64,000 nucleotides of DNA from Labedella endophytica (GCF_003990045.1 NZ_RZGZ01000004.1:307536-371535); one strand, 5' to 3'. Counted from the stretch's first letter, positions 33,904 through 42,661 are shown. A program made the numbers and translations. Notes: generated by a model not told the origin, from the letters alone.

Positions 33904-34901
33904 GCCGCGGAGTCGCCGTCGTCACGGGCGGGACCGCGGGTCTCGGTCGCGCGATCGTGCGTGAACTCGCGGCGCGCGGCTGGGACGTCGCCGTTCTCGC
34001 CCGCGGCGAGGACGGCCTCGAGGGAACCGTCGCCGACATCGATCTCGCGGGCCGCCGCGGTCTCGGTATCCCCACCGACGTCGCGGACCGGGCGGCCGTC
34101 GAGTCGGCCGCCGATCGCGTCGAGGCGGAGCTCGGCCCCATCGATCTGTGGGTGAACAACGCCATGGTCGGTGTCTTCGGTGAGTTCCTCGAGGTCGACC
34201 CCGAGGACTTCGAGCGGGCCACGAGCGTGAACTACTTCGGCTTCGTCAACGGCACCCGCGCGGCGCTGTCGCGCATGAGCACGCGCGACCGCGGGCACAT
34301 CATCCAGATCGGATCGGCGCTCGCGCACCGCGGGATCCCGCTCCAGTCCGCGTACTGCGCGGCGAAGCACGCCGTGCAGGGATTCACCGAGTCGCTCACG
34401 ACGGAGCTCATCCACAGCGGCAGCAAGGTGCGCCTCTCCACGGTGGACATGCCGGCGCTCAACACCATCCAGTTCAACTGGGTCCGCTCGCACCTGCCCG
34501 ATCACCCGCAGCCGGTCGCGCCGATCTACGAACCGGAGGTCGGCGCGCGCGCGGTCGCCGACGTGGCCGACAAGCCGCGTCGTCGTACATGGGTGGGTGG
34601 CTCGACCGTGCTCACGGTGCTCGGCAATCGCGTGGCGCCGTGGTTCATGGACACGTACCTCGCGAAGACCGGTTTCGACGGTCAGCAGGCCCCGGACAAG
34701 ACCGAGCCGATGCTGCCGGACAACGTCTACTCGCCGGTCCTCGGCGATCACGGGGCGCGCGGCATCTTCAGCGACACCGCCACGGAGGGCAGTCCGCAGA
34801 CGTGGGCGATCGCCCACCGCGGTGCGGCCACCGCGATCGTCGGAGGCCTCACGGCGTTCGCCGTCGCAGCCGTCGCTCACGTCGCCGCCCGCGCGAAGTA
34901 A
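33900..34901 (+). CDS. SDR-family oxidoreductase with C-terminal extension
   Basis: A 333-residue Rossmann protein; the GTG at 33900 overlaps the upstream stop. Cofactor loop VVTGGTAGLGRAIVRELAAR (TGxxxGxG), then VNNAMVGVFGEF (in the place of NNAG), Ser in IIQIGSALAHRG, and SAYCAAKHAVQGF giving YxxxK. All catalytic residues are present. Beyond the roughly 250-residue SDR core there is a C-terminal extension ending in a hydrophobic helix, ATAIVGGLTAFAVAAVAHVA, that may tether the protein to the membrane. Coupled to the acidic-tail protein. Substrate unknown. Confidence 0.88.
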   Translation: MSRGVAVVTGGTAGLGRAIVRELAARGWDVAVLARGEDGLEGTVADIDLAGRRGLGIPTDVADRAAVESAADRVEAELGPIDLWVNNAMVGVFGEFLEVDPEDFERATSVNYFGFVNGTRAALSRMSTRDRGHIIQIGSALAHRGIPLQSAYCAAKHAVQGFTESLTTELIHSGSKVRLSTVDMPALNTIQFNWVRSHLPDHPQPVAPIYEPEVGARAVADVADKPRRRTWVGGSTVLTVLGNRVAPWFMDTYLAKTGFDGQQAPDKTEPMLPDNVYSPVLGDHGARGIFSDTATEGSPQTWAIAHRGAATAIVGGLTAFAVAAVAHVAARAK

Positions 34902-34942
34902 CCCCGCCCCCACCCCCACCCCCACCCCCACCCCACCCCACA
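34902..34942. repeat. C-rich CCCCCA tandem tract
   Basis: About seven imperfect CCCCCA/CCCCA units directly after the SDR stop codon, adjoining a family A palindrome. A simple-sequence tract of this kind is prone to length change. Confidence 0.7.
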
Positions 34943-34945
34943 CTC

Positions 34946-35014
34946 CGCCAGATGTGGCGTTTGAGCGTCCTCCTTGCAGTGCACCGCAGGAAAGGCGCTC
35001 AAGTGCATCAGGTG
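34946..35014. repeat. palindromic element, family A, degenerate copy
   Basis: The arm ttgagcgtcctccttgc (34961-34977) pairs imperfectly with gcaggaaaggcgctcaa. The loop agtgcacc is identical to that at 33086-33093. Outer CGCCAG/CAGGTG ends resemble those at 6033-6109. Confidence 0.65.
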
Positions 35015-35097
35015 ATGATCCGTTGGAGGCCGCGCGTGGGGTGGGGGGGCGAACTGAGGGGGTATCGGGACGTCAGAACGAAGGACAGGATGAACAC

Positions 35098-35943
35098 ATG
35101 AGAATCGCCGTCACCGGAGGATCCGGAAAACTTGGCCGCACCGTCGTCGCGAAGCTGCGAGGCGACGGCCACGAGGTCGTCAACCTGGACCAGTCCGGGG
35201 AACGGGGCGCGGGCTTCGTGCGCGTGGACCTGGCCGACTACGGTCAGGTCATCGATGCGATCGCAGGGGTCAACGACCAGCACGAGGGCATCGACGCGCT
35301 CGTCCACCTCGGCGCGGTCCCCGCGCCGGGCCTTACGAGCGACATCGCCACGTTCCACAACAACATGAACGGCACGTTCCACGTGTTCTGGGCCGCGCAC
35401 CGCCTCGGCATCAAGAAGATCGTCTACGCGTCGAGCGAGACGGTCCTCGGGCTGCCGTTCGACGTGCCGCCGCCCTACCTCCCCATCGACGAGGAGTACG
35501 CGGCGCGGCCCGAGAGCGTCTACTCCCTCGTGAAGCACCTCGAGGAGCAGCTCGCGATCGAGCTCGTGCGCTGGGACCCGGAGCTGTCGATCACCGCGCT
35601 GCGGTTCTCGAACGTGATGAACCCGGAGGACTACGCCGAGTTCCCGTCCTTCGACGCCGACGCCCGCTCCCGCAAGTGGAACGCGTGGGGTTACATCGAC
35701 GGCCGCGACGGCGCCCAGGCCGTGGCCCGCGCGCTCGAGAACGCCGGCCCCGGCTTCGACCGCTTCATCATCGCGGCGGCCGACACCGTGATGTCGCGCC
35801 CGAACGCCGAGCTCGTCGCCGAGGTCTTCCCCGAGGTGCCCGTCGTGCGCGACCTGGGCGAGAACGACACCCTTCTCTCGATCGACAAGGCGCGGAAGGT
35901 CCTCGGCTTCGACCCGCAGCACAGCTGGCGCGACCACGTCTGA
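35098..35943 (+). CDS. NAD-dependent epimerase/dehydratase family protein
   Basis: A 281-residue extended SDR. RIAVTGGSGKLGRTVVAKLR supplies the TGGxGxxG loop; VVNLDQSG and FVRVDLADYGQVIDA the NAD-binding side; KIVYASSETVLG and ESVYSLVKHLEEQL the Ser and YxxxK catalytic set; ALRFSNVMNPEDYAEF follows the active site. The start is the ATG after AAGGACAGGA. Similar enzymes act on nucleotide sugars or uronates; without pathway neighbours the substrate remains open. Confidence 0.88.
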   Translation: MRIAVTGGSGKLGRTVVAKLRGDGHEVVNLDQSGERGAGFVRVDLADYGQVIDAIAGVNDQHEGIDALVHLGAVPAPGLTSDIATFHNNMNGTFHVFWAAHRLGIKKIVYASSETVLGLPFDVPPPYLPIDEEYAARPESVYSLVKHLEEQLAIELVRWDPELSITALRFSNVMNPEDYAEFPSFDADARSRKWNAWGYIDGRDGAQAVARALENAGPGFDRFIIAAADTVMSRPNAELVAEVFPEVPVVRDLGENDTLLSIDKARKVLGFDPQHSWRDHV

Positions 35944-35956
35944 CGGGCTCGCCGCT

Positions 35957-36041
35957 CCCTGAGCCGGGCTCCACTTAGCGTGTCGCGGTGTCGACGCGCG
36001 TCGCGTCTCGAGGTGGTCGCCTCCCGTCGACGGGCTCAGGG
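35957..36041. repeat. 85-bp element with 9-bp terminal inverted repeats
   Basis: ccctgagcc (35957-35965) and ggctcaggg (36033-36041) are perfect complements; the interior is GC-rich with TCGACG/CGTCGA motifs. It follows the epimerase gene and resembles intergenic inverted repeats common in this family. Only one copy is seen. Confidence 0.5.
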
Positions 36042-36137
36042 TCCGAGGGGGTGCGGTGCGGGTGTATCCCTCTGTCGGTCGCGAAGCGTGTGGCGGAAGA
36101 TCGGGGCCGGGACGGGCGCGCGCTCAGGAGGCGCTGG

Positions 36138-36143
36138 TAGCCT
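36138..36143 (+). promoter_or_regulatory. -10 box of leaderless promoter
   Basis: TAGCCT, six bases before the GTG at 36150. Confidence 0.5.
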
Positions 36144-36149
36144 GAGCGG

Positions 36150-36494
36150 GTGATCGCCTTCCTCGAAATGCTCGCGCGGTTCTTCGCCGCGGCGTTCGAG
36201 ACGGTCGCGTCCACGTCGCCGGTCGCCGCGTTCATCGCGTCGTCGATCTCCCCGTCCACGGGGTCGGTCTCGGCGATCGTCGCTCTCCTCGGTGTCATCG
36301 TGCTCGCCGGGGGCGTCGCCGTCGCGACGCGCGCGGTCGTGCGTCTCATCGCCGCGCTCCTCGACGGCGTTCCCACGGAACGCTCGGACCGGCCGGCGCC
36401 CGCGCCGTTCCTCCGCACGCAGGACGATCCCACCGCCGAGGGACACCCGCGTCCGCGAGCCCCGGGCCGGACCGTTCCGGTCGCCGCCCGCTGA
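36150..36494 (+). CDS. small membrane protein upstream of a YidC-family gene
   Basis: A 114-residue protein starting at GTG, with an N-terminal amphipathic/hydrophobic stretch (MIAFLEMLARFFAAAFETVA) and a clear membrane helix at about residues 40-68 (VSAIVALLGVIVLAGGVAVA). The C-terminal third is Pro/Arg-rich and probably cytoplasmic. The order small membrane protein then insertase is what I recall for DUF6412 proteins, but I cannot confirm the family. It appears leaderless. It may assist the insertase or be unrelated. Confidence 0.65.
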   Translation: MIAFLEMLARFFAAAFETVASTSPVAAFIASSISPSTGSVSAIVALLGVIVLAGGVAVATRAVVRLIAALLDGVPTERSDRPAPAPFLRTQDDPTAEGHPRPRAPGRTVPVAAR

Positions 36495-36640
36495 CCCTCC
36501 CTCCGCTCGTCCGCGCCTCCTGATGGAGTGACGCGAGCCGCCGCTAGCGGCGCAGCCGGACGGACCCAGCCGCCGCGACCATACGATCCCCACTCGTATG
36601 ACGCGTGCCCTCCGGGCCGCAGGCAGGATCCACCGCACCC

Positions 36641-37447
36641 ATGAACCCCTACGAATTCGGCCCCATCGCGGCCGTGCTCGACGCCGCGTACGGCGTCGTG
36701 ATGTCCCTCAGCTCGCTGCTCACCCCGTTCGCCGGAACCGCGTCGGCGGCGCTCGCCGTGGTGCTCGTCACTCTCGCCGTCCGTGCTCTCCTCATCCCGG
36801 TCGGCGTCTCGCAGGTGAAGGCGGCCAACGCACGCAAGCGCATCGCCCCGCAGCTCGCCGCCCTGCAGAAGAAGCACGGCAAGGATCGTGAGGCGCTGCA
36901 GAAGAAGACGCTCGAGCTGTACCAGCGCGAGAAGGTCTCGCCGACGGCCGGTTGCCTCCCGATGCTGCTGCAGATCCCCGTGGTCTCGACGATCTACGGC
37001 CTCTTCATCATCGCCACGGTGAACGGACACCCGAACGAGCTCCTCACCGAGAGCCTCCTCGGCATGCCGCTCGGGAAGAGCTTCGCGAGCCTCGTCACCA
37101 CGGGAACGCTCGACCTCGCGACCGGCGCGATGGCCGCCGGCATCGTGGTCGTCATCGCCGTGGTCGCCCAGCTGTCGCGCATGCTGCTCGCCGAACCACT
37201 GCCCGGAACCCCGGGCGGCCCGCCTGCCGCGACGCCCACCCCCGGCGTGCCGGACCTCTCCGGGATGATGAAGACACTCAGCTTCCTGCCGTTCATGACG
37301 GCGATCATCGCCCTGTTCGTGCCGCTCGCCGCCGCGCTCTACCTCGTCGTGACGACCGTGTGGACGTTCTGCGAGCGCTCGATCTTGAAGCGGATGCTGC
37401 CGCCCGCCGAGGCCGGTCGGACGGGGACCGCCGCCGTCCCCGCCTGA
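36641..37447 (+). CDS. YidC/Oxa1/Alb3-family membrane protein insertase (paralogue type)
   Basis: A 268-residue membrane protein. ATG at 36641 (MNPYEFGPIAAVLDAAYGVV) is preferred; a TACGAT -10 candidate lies at 36583-36588. Five membrane segments of the Oxa1 core are visible: ALAVVLVTLAVRALLIPVGV with the conserved Arg in the hydrophilic groove, SPTAGCLPMLLQIPVVSTIY, then a pair after a Pro/Gly-rich cytoplasmic linker, and the C-terminal LYLVVTTVWTFCERSILKRM. A cytoplasmic helical hairpin (ARKRIAPQLAALQKKHGKDR) agrees. Location away from rpmH-rnpA suggests a second, non-housekeeping copy. It would insert membrane proteins with or without SecYEG. Confidence 0.9.
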   Translation: MNPYEFGPIAAVLDAAYGVVMSLSSLLTPFAGTASAALAVVLVTLAVRALLIPVGVSQVKAANARKRIAPQLAALQKKHGKDREALQKKTLELYQREKVSPTAGCLPMLLQIPVVSTIYGLFIIATVNGHPNELLTESLLGMPLGKSFASLVTTGTLDLATGAMAAGIVVVIAVVAQLSRMLLAEPLPGTPGGPPAATPTPGVPDLSGMMKTLSFLPFMTAIIALFVPLAAALYLVVTTVWTFCERSILKRMLPPAEAGRTGTAAVPA

Positions 37448-37587
37448 CGGCGGGCCACGGTGCGAGGCCGCCGATCCGCCGAGGTCATCCTTCCGGCGTA
37501 CGACGAGGCCCGGCAGATGTGGTCCTCACGGGCGTCTCGCCGCCGGTCGGGCGTTCCTAGGCTCGGAACAGCCGACAAGGAGGCCAC

Positions 37588-38586
37588 ATGATCGAAGCGC
37601 AACGCCTGACCAAGAGATACCCGGACGCCACGGCGGTCGACGGGGTCTCGTTCACCATCCGCCCTGGCATCGTCACCGGGTTCCTCGGCCCGAACGGTGC
37701 CGGCAAGTCGACGACGATGCGCATGATCATGGGACTCGACCGGCCGACGGCGGGAACGGTGACCGTCAACGGCACGTCCTACGCGCGGTTCCGCGCACCC
37801 CTCGGCGAGGTGGGCGCCTTGCTCGATGCCAAGGCCGTGCACCGCGGCCGGTCGGCCGAGAACCATCTCCTCTCGCTCGCCGCGACGCACGGCATCGCGC
37901 GCCGCCGCGTCCACGACGTCATCGAGGCCACGGGGCTCTCGACGGTGGCGCGGAAGCGCGTCGGCACGTTCTCGCTCGGGATGGGGCAGCGCCTCGGAAT
38001 CGCGGCAGCGCTGCTCGGCGACCCGCAGACGCTCATCCTCGACGAACCCGTGAACGGGCTGGATCCCGAAGGGGTGCTGTGGGTCCGCACGCTTCTGCGG
38101 GGGCTCGCGGCCGAGGGCCGCACGGTCTTCCTGTCCTCGCACCTCATGAGCGAGATGGCTCTCACGGCGGATCATCTCGTCATCCTGGGGCGCGGCCGCG
38201 TGATCGTGGACGCGCCCACGAGGGAGGTCGTCGGACGGGCGCAGAAAGCGGCGGTCCAGGTCACGACGCCGATGGGAGCCGAGCTCGAGCGCGTGCTGCT
38301 CCGACACCCCGGTGTGAGCGTCGTCGTGATCGATCGCGGCATCCTCGAGGTGACCGGAATCGATGCGCCGCGCATCGCGGCGGCGGCCAGTGTCGAGGGC
38401 ATCGTCCTCCATGGACTCGCCCCCGTGCACGTCTCCCTCGAGGAGGCCTACATGCAGCTCACCGCGGACGCGGTCGAGTACCGCTCGTCGTCCGACCTGA
38501 CCGACCGGGTCGACTCGACCGACCCGGCCCGGCCGGACCCGTCGGGTCCGGTCTCCCACGACCGCACCACCGGAGGATCCCGATGA
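37588..38586 (+). CDS. ABC exporter ATP-binding protein
   Basis: A 332-residue ATPase. Walker A GPNGAGKSTTM, Q-loop region GEVGALLDAKAVHRGRSAEN, signature FSLGMGQRLGIAAALLGDPQ, Walker B LILDEPVNGLDP and the H-loop LSSHLMSE are all intact. The C-terminal 100 residues form the extension typical of DrrA/CcmA-like ABC-2 systems. AAGGAGG precedes the ATG and TAGGCT (37558-37563) is a likely -10. It is coupled by ATGA overlap to the permease and followed by a two-component system, the classic layout of bacitracin/lantibiotic-type or drug efflux units. Confidence 0.93.
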   Translation: MIEAQRLTKRYPDATAVDGVSFTIRPGIVTGFLGPNGAGKSTTMRMIMGLDRPTAGTVTVNGTSYARFRAPLGEVGALLDAKAVHRGRSAENHLLSLAATHGIARRRVHDVIEATGLSTVARKRVGTFSLGMGQRLGIAAALLGDPQTLILDEPVNGLDPEGVLWVRTLLRGLAAEGRTVFLSSHLMSEMALTADHLVILGRGRVIVDAPTREVVGRAQKAAVQVTTPMGAELERVLLRHPGVSVVVIDRGILEVTGIDAPRIAAAASVEGIVLHGLAPVHVSLEEAYMQLTADAVEYRSSSDLTDRVDSTDPARPDPSGPVSHDRTTGGSR

Positions 38587-39428
38587 CGGCACCAGCCCTC
38601 ACCCGCCTGCCCGCCGCCCCCCGCGTGACGACGCATCCGGCCACCTTCGGCCGACTCGTCACCGGCGAGTGGGTGAAGTTCCGTTCGCTCCGCTCGTCGT
38701 GGGCGATCCTCGCCCTCGGAGTGGTACTCGTGCCCGCCTTCGCGGTGTCGAGGATGACGAGTATCGCCCAGGTGCCGGAGGCGGCCGGTTCGGCCTCGCT
38801 GGTCGCGTCGGTCTACGTCACCTCCGGGACCGCGCTGACCCAGCTGGTCTTCGCCGTGTTCGGCGTCATGGCGATCGCCGGCGAGTACGGGTCGGGTCAG
38901 ATCCGCACCACTCTCGCGGTGACGCCGGGGCGCATCGCCGCGATCGGCGCGAAGCTCCTCGTGACCGTCCTGGCCGCGATGGGGGCCTCGATCGTGGCGG
39001 TCGCGATCTCGTGGGCGGCGAGTGCGCCGTGGTTCGCGGCGACGGGCATGTCGATCGATCTCACGAACGCGGACGACCTGCGCATCCTCGCCGGTGTGCC
39101 GCTCTACCTCGGCGCGATCACGGCCCTCGCATTCGGCGTCGGCCTCATCGTGCGGAGCTCGGCCGCGGGGATCGCGATCGTGCTCGGATTCCTGCTCGTC
39201 CTCGAGAACCTCCTCGGGGTCATCCCCTGGGAGCCGATCCAGGCGTTCGCGGCCTACCTGCCATCGAGCGCCGGGAGCCGGCTGCTTCAATCGGACGCCG
39301 TCGGGTCGGTCATCACGACCTCGAACCTCACGCTGCTGTCGCCGTGGGCGGGCTACGGTGTAATGGTCGCGTGGGTCGTCGACATCCTCGTGGTCGCGTT
39401 CGTCCTGTTGCGGCGTCGAGACGCCTGA
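38583..39428 (+). CDS. ABC-2 type permease
   Basis: A 281-residue membrane protein translated from the ATG overlapping the ATPase stop. Six hydrophobic segments are seen: WAILALGVVLVPAFAV, LTQLVFAVFGVMAIAGEYGS, LLVTVLAAMGASIVAVAISW, AITALAFGVGLIVRSSAAGI, IVLGFLLVLENLLGVIPW and MVAWVVDILVVAFVLLRRRD. The GEYGSGQIRTTLAVTP block after TM2 is the conserved cytoplasmic coupling region of ABC-2 permeases. Together with the ATPase it forms an exporter; substrate unknown. Confidence 0.9.
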   Translation: MTAPALTRLPAAPRVTTHPATFGRLVTGEWVKFRSLRSSWAILALGVVLVPAFAVSRMTSIAQVPEAAGSASLVASVYVTSGTALTQLVFAVFGVMAIAGEYGSGQIRTTLAVTPGRIAAIGAKLLVTVLAAMGASIVAVAISWAASAPWFAATGMSIDLTNADDLRILAGVPLYLGAITALAFGVGLIVRSSAAGIAIVLGFLLVLENLLGVIPWEPIQAFAAYLPSSAGSRLLQSDAVGSVITTSNLTLLSPWAGYGVMVAWVVDILVVAFVLLRRRDA

Positions 39429-39446
39429 GGGCGGAACGGAGCGCGA

Positions 39447-40811
39447 ATGAGTACAGGATCGGTGGCGACGCCCGTCTTCACGGAGCTGCACGCTCGACGA
39501 CGCGGCCCCCTCCGTCGTCTCCTCGTCCGCCGTCCCGGCATCATCGACGCCGTGATCGTGGCCTGCTTCGCGGGATGGTCCCTGCTCATGGGCGTCGGCG
39601 CCGACTCGATGTACAGCCTCAACGCCTACCTCGGCGGTGAGCAGGTGCTGCGCATGCAGTACGCGGCCCTCGGTCTCGCCGTCGCCGGATCGATCGCGTT
39701 GCTCCTGCGGAGGCGGTATCCCGTTCCTGTCGCGGCCGCGATGGCGGCGCTCGGCGTCGTCGCCCTCGGCGCCACCGGAGCGCTGTCGGGTTTCGAGCTC
39801 GGGCTCGCCTTCGCGCTCTACGTGGTGGCGGATTCCCGTCGCTCGCTCGTCGCCTGGGTGACGTGCGTCGCCGCTGTCGCCGTTCTGCTCGTGAGCGCGC
39901 GGCTCTTCCCGATCGTGCACACGGTGGGCGCGCTCTCGCTCGGACTCGCGCCGGCCGACGAGAGCGACGTCCTGTTCCAGGCCAGTGTCTGGTACCAGAC
40001 CGCCGTGCCCGTCCTCGTCCTCGCGCTCGTCTCGGTGGCGGTGGGGACGGGCGTGCGCAACAACAGGCTGCACGTCGAGCGATTCGTCGACGCGGCCAAC
40101 GCCGTCGCGCGCGAGCACGAGCAGCGCACGAGACTCGCCGAGGCCGCGGAGCGTGCGCGGATCGCGCGGGAGATGCACGACGTCGTGGCCCACAGCATCG
40201 CCGTCATGGTGGCGCTCGGAGGAGGTGCGTCCGTTGCCCTCGAGTGGGCGCCGGACCGAGCGAGGACGGCGCTCGACGAGCTCGTCACCACCGGACGGTC
40301 GGCTCTCGTCGACATGCGCCGGGTGCTCGGCGTGCTCCACAGTGACGGATCCGAGCTCGGAACCGCCGAGGGGGCGGAGGAGGACATGCGCGCGGACACC
40401 GCCCCGCTCCCGTCGGCCGACGGTCTCCCGACGCTCGTCGACCGATTCCGGCTGGCGGGGACCCCCGTGCGCACGACGAACCTGTCCGACGCCCGGCTCC
40501 GGTCGGCCGACGTCAGCCTGCAGCTCGCCGTCTACCGGGTGGTGCAGGAATCGCTCACGAATGTCCTCCGCCACGCCCCCGGCACCCGGGGCGTCGATCT
40601 CGTGGTCGACTCCCGACCCGGCGAGGTCGAGATCGTCGTGACCGACCGCGGCGCGACGATGCCGGTCGACGCGACCGGCGGGTCCGGACGCGGCCTCATC
40701 GGCATGCGCGAACGCGTCACCGTCTTCGGCGGTCGTGTGGACGCGGGTCCCCACGGAGACGGGTGGCGGGTCCGGGCGACGTTCCCGTTGGCGGGGGAGG
40801 AGACGGAATGA
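39447..40811 (+). CDS. sensor histidine kinase, NarL/LiaS type (HisKA_3)
   Basis: A 454-residue kinase with about six membrane segments in residues 30-200. HisKA_3 box ERARIAREMHDVVAHSIAVM carries the phospho-accepting His (EMHDVVAH). The ATPase domain includes VVQESLTNVLRHAPGT (N box) and GRGLIGMRERVTVFGG (G box). It lies 18 bases after the permease gene and is coupled to the response regulator by ATGA. A linked exporter and sensor usually means that the sensed compound is the one exported. Confidence 0.93.
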   Translation: MSTGSVATPVFTELHARRRGPLRRLLVRRPGIIDAVIVACFAGWSLLMGVGADSMYSLNAYLGGEQVLRMQYAALGLAVAGSIALLLRRRYPVPVAAAMAALGVVALGATGALSGFELGLAFALYVVADSRRSLVAWVTCVAAVAVLLVSARLFPIVHTVGALSLGLAPADESDVLFQASVWYQTAVPVLVLALVSVAVGTGVRNNRLHVERFVDAANAVAREHEQRTRLAEAAERARIAREMHDVVAHSIAVMVALGGGASVALEWAPDRARTALDELVTTGRSALVDMRRVLGVLHSDGSELGTAEGAEEDMRADTAPLPSADGLPTLVDRFRLAGTPVRTTNLSDARLRSADVSLQLAVYRVVQESLTNVLRHAPGTRGVDLVVDSRPGEVEIVVTDRGATMPVDATGGSGRGLIGMRERVTVFGGRVDAGPHGDGWRVRATFPLAGEETE

Positions 40812-41482
40812 CCACGGTCCTTCTGGTGGACGATCAGGCACTCGTCCGGATGGGGTTCCGGCTCATCCTCGAGAGCGCCCCGGACATCGTCGTCGTCGGT
40901 GAGGCCGCCGACGGCACGTCGGCGGTCGACCAGGCTCTCGCGCTCCGCCCCGATGTGGTCCTCATGGACGTGCGCATGCCCGGGATGGACGGCATCACCG
41001 CCACACGGAGCATCGTCGAGGCGCATCCCGAGGTGCGCGTGCTGATCCTCACGACCTTCGACCTCGACGAATACGCATTCTCGGCCCTGCGTGCCGGGGC
41101 GAGCGGCTTTCTGCTGAAGGACGCGACTCCCGCCGAGTTGGCCGCGGCCGTCCGCGTCGTCGCGTCCGGGGACTCCGTCGTGTCTCCCCGCGTGACCCGG
41201 AGAATGCTGGAGATGTTCGCCGACGTGCTCCCGGCCCCGGGCGCCATCGTCGGAGACGGTGTGCACCCGCGGCTCGCAGCACTGACGCCGCGCGAGATCG
41301 ACGTGTTGCGCCACATCGCCGAGGGCTTGTCGAACGCGGAGATCGCGACGAGGCTCTTCCTCTCGGAAGCGACCGTCAAGACCCACGTCGGACGGATACT
41401 CGCCAAGCTGGGTGTGCGCGACCGCGTACAGGCCGTCGTGCTCTCCTACGAAGTCGGCCTCGTCCGGCCGGGAATCGCCTGA
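40808..41482 (+). CDS. response regulator, NarL/LuxR family
   Basis: A 224-residue regulator. The receiver domain shows VLLVDDQALVRMGFR, the phosphorylated Asp in DVVLMDVRMPGMDG, Thr in LILTTFDLDEYAF and Lys in GFLLKDATPAEL. The LuxR-type DNA-binding domain (about residues 155-215) shows LTPREIDVLRHIAEGLSNAE and EATVKTHVGRILAKLGVRDR. It overlaps the kinase stop (ATGA). It most likely activates the ABC-2 exporter operon upstream. Confidence 0.95.
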   Translation: MTTVLLVDDQALVRMGFRLILESAPDIVVVGEAADGTSAVDQALALRPDVVLMDVRMPGMDGITATRSIVEAHPEVRVLILTTFDLDEYAFSALRAGASGFLLKDATPAELAAAVRVVASGDSVVSPRVTRRMLEMFADVLPAPGAIVGDGVHPRLAALTPREIDVLRHIAEGLSNAEIATRLFLSEATVKTHVGRILAKLGVRDRVQAVVLSYEVGLVRPGIA

Positions 41483-41491
41483 TCGCGACGA

Positions 41492-42184
41492 TCAATCGCG
41501 GGAGAATCCCGCCGCCCACGCGCCGAGGTAGCGCGCGGCGGCCGCGAGGAACACCTCGGACAGCTCGTGGCCGAGGAGCGGGTGCTCCGCGGTCGTGAGC
41601 GTCGAGTGCGGGGGCAGGAAGTAGGCCACGCGCTGCACGTCCATGAGGGTGATGCTCTCGTCGCGCAGCCCGCGCATCCAGTACACGGGCGGGCGCACGT
41701 CGAGGAGCTCGTCGTCGCCCGGCTCGTCGCCGACGCCGAGGAAGCCCGCGAGGATCACGGCGGTGTCGACCGCCCGCGGTGCCCGACGGAGCACGTGGAT
41801 GGCGACGGCACCGCCCTGTGAGTACCCCACGACGGCGACGGGGCGGCGGGCACGGCCGGACGGGCCTGTCGTGTCTGGCAGGTCGTCGGCGTCGGGCTCC
41901 GCGGTCGGGGCGACCTCATCGATCCACGCGCGGAGGGCGTCCGCGGCCGGAGCGACGTGCTCGGCCGCGGCCTCTCGCACTCCGTCCGCCGTCTCGAACC
42001 ATGAGAAGCCGTCGCCCTCGGCGAACGGCGCTCGGAGCGATACGGCGACGACGCCGGCCGGCAGGAGCGGGAGCAGCGGCGCGAGATCCTCCTCCGTTCC
42101 GTGCTGCCCGTGGAGCAGCACGACGAGCGGAGACGTGCCGTCGTCGGCGCGCGACCAGAGGGCGGAGTCTGTCGTGGATCTCAT
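41492..42184 (-). CDS. alpha/beta hydrolase (carboxylesterase/phospholipase-like)
   Basis: A 230-residue hydrolase. ATG at 42184 is used; a longer start at 42295 would overlap the divergent gene and adds non-family residues. LVVLLHGQHGTEEDLAPLLP gives the HG oxyanion region, VAVVGYSQGGAVAIHVLRRA the nucleophile elbow GYSQG, and later an Asp/His pair around DESITLMD and LGHELSEV completes the triad. This matches the short carboxylesterase/phospholipase group. It is convergent with the response regulator with only nine bases between. Confidence 0.87.
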   Translation of the reverse strand: MRSTTDSALWSRADDGTSPLVVLLHGQHGTEEDLAPLLPLLPAGVVAVSLRAPFAEGDGFSWFETADGVREAAAEHVAPAADALRAWIDEVAPTAEPDADDLPDTTGPSGRARRPVAVVGYSQGGAVAIHVLRRAPRAVDTAVILAGFLGVGDEPGDDELLDVRPPVYWMRGLRDESITLMDVQRVAYFLPPHSTLTTAEHPLLGHELSEVFLAAAARYLGAWAAGFSRD

Positions 42185-42281
42185 CCGCCCAGCCTGACAG
42201 ACGGGTGCGCCGGGCCTGCATCGTCCGCTGACCGCGTCTCCGAACCACCGCAAGCCCCGAAGAGCCGTGAACCATGAGGCG

Positions 42282-42287
42282 TAGCGT
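42282..42287 (+). promoter_or_regulatory. -10 box of leaderless promoter (acidic protein 1)
   Basis: TAGCGT, six bases before the ATG at 42294. The same hexamer serves the paralogous gene 368 bp downstream. Confidence 0.6.
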
Positions 42288-42293
42288 CGGATC

Positions 42294-42590
42294 ATGACTG
42301 ATCACACGAATACCGGTCCTGACGGAGTCGACCCGGAGTTCGAGCCGACCGGCCTCGGCGTCGGCGGGTTCGGGGACGACGGTCTCGGCACGGATCTGCC
42401 GGGAGATGACGAGCCGGGCTCGGACGGGTCGAGCGAGGAGAAGACGCCGGCTGACGACGGCGGCCGAGGCCCCCTGGTCGACGACGCGTCGGTCGACTGG
42501 CGTGCCTTCGACGGAACCGGTTCCGCGACCGCAGACCGGTCCGAATCGACGGACGACGGTGCTCTCGGCGGCGGGGCGCCCCTGCCCTGA
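42294..42590 (+). CDS. 98-aa acidic disordered protein, tandem paralogue 1
   Basis: A 98-residue, highly acidic, Gly-rich protein without hydrophobic segments; I do not recognise it. It starts MTDHTNTGPDGVDPEFEPTG and has a conserved block near residue 65: GGRGPLVDDASVDWRAFDG. The next gene encodes a protein of exactly the same length with GGHGPMVSDAAIDWSSLDG at the equivalent place, so the two are paralogues despite weak similarity elsewhere. It is leaderless. Lack of predicted structure apart from the Trp-containing block suggests a short linear binding motif on a disordered chain. Confidence 0.65.
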   Translation: MTDHTNTGPDGVDPEFEPTGLGVGGFGDDGLGTDLPGDDEPGSDGSSEEKTPADDGGRGPLVDDASVDWRAFDGTGSATADRSESTDDGALGGGAPLP

Positions 42591-42648
42591 GTTCCGACAG
42601 CCTCGACGCTGAGAATGCAAGGCCGTGTGCGGTGTCGGGGGAGCGGCC

Positions 42649-42654
42649 TAGCGT
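42649..42654 (+). promoter_or_regulatory. -10 box of leaderless promoter (acidic protein 2)
   Basis: TAGCGT, seven bases before the ATG at 42662. Confidence 0.6.
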
Positions 42655-42661
42655 CGAAGAC

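Noticed and set aside
42184..42295. Longer N-terminus for the alpha/beta hydrolase (ATG at 42295)
   Set aside because: It would overlap the promoter and start of the divergent acidic-protein gene, and the added residues do not match the family.
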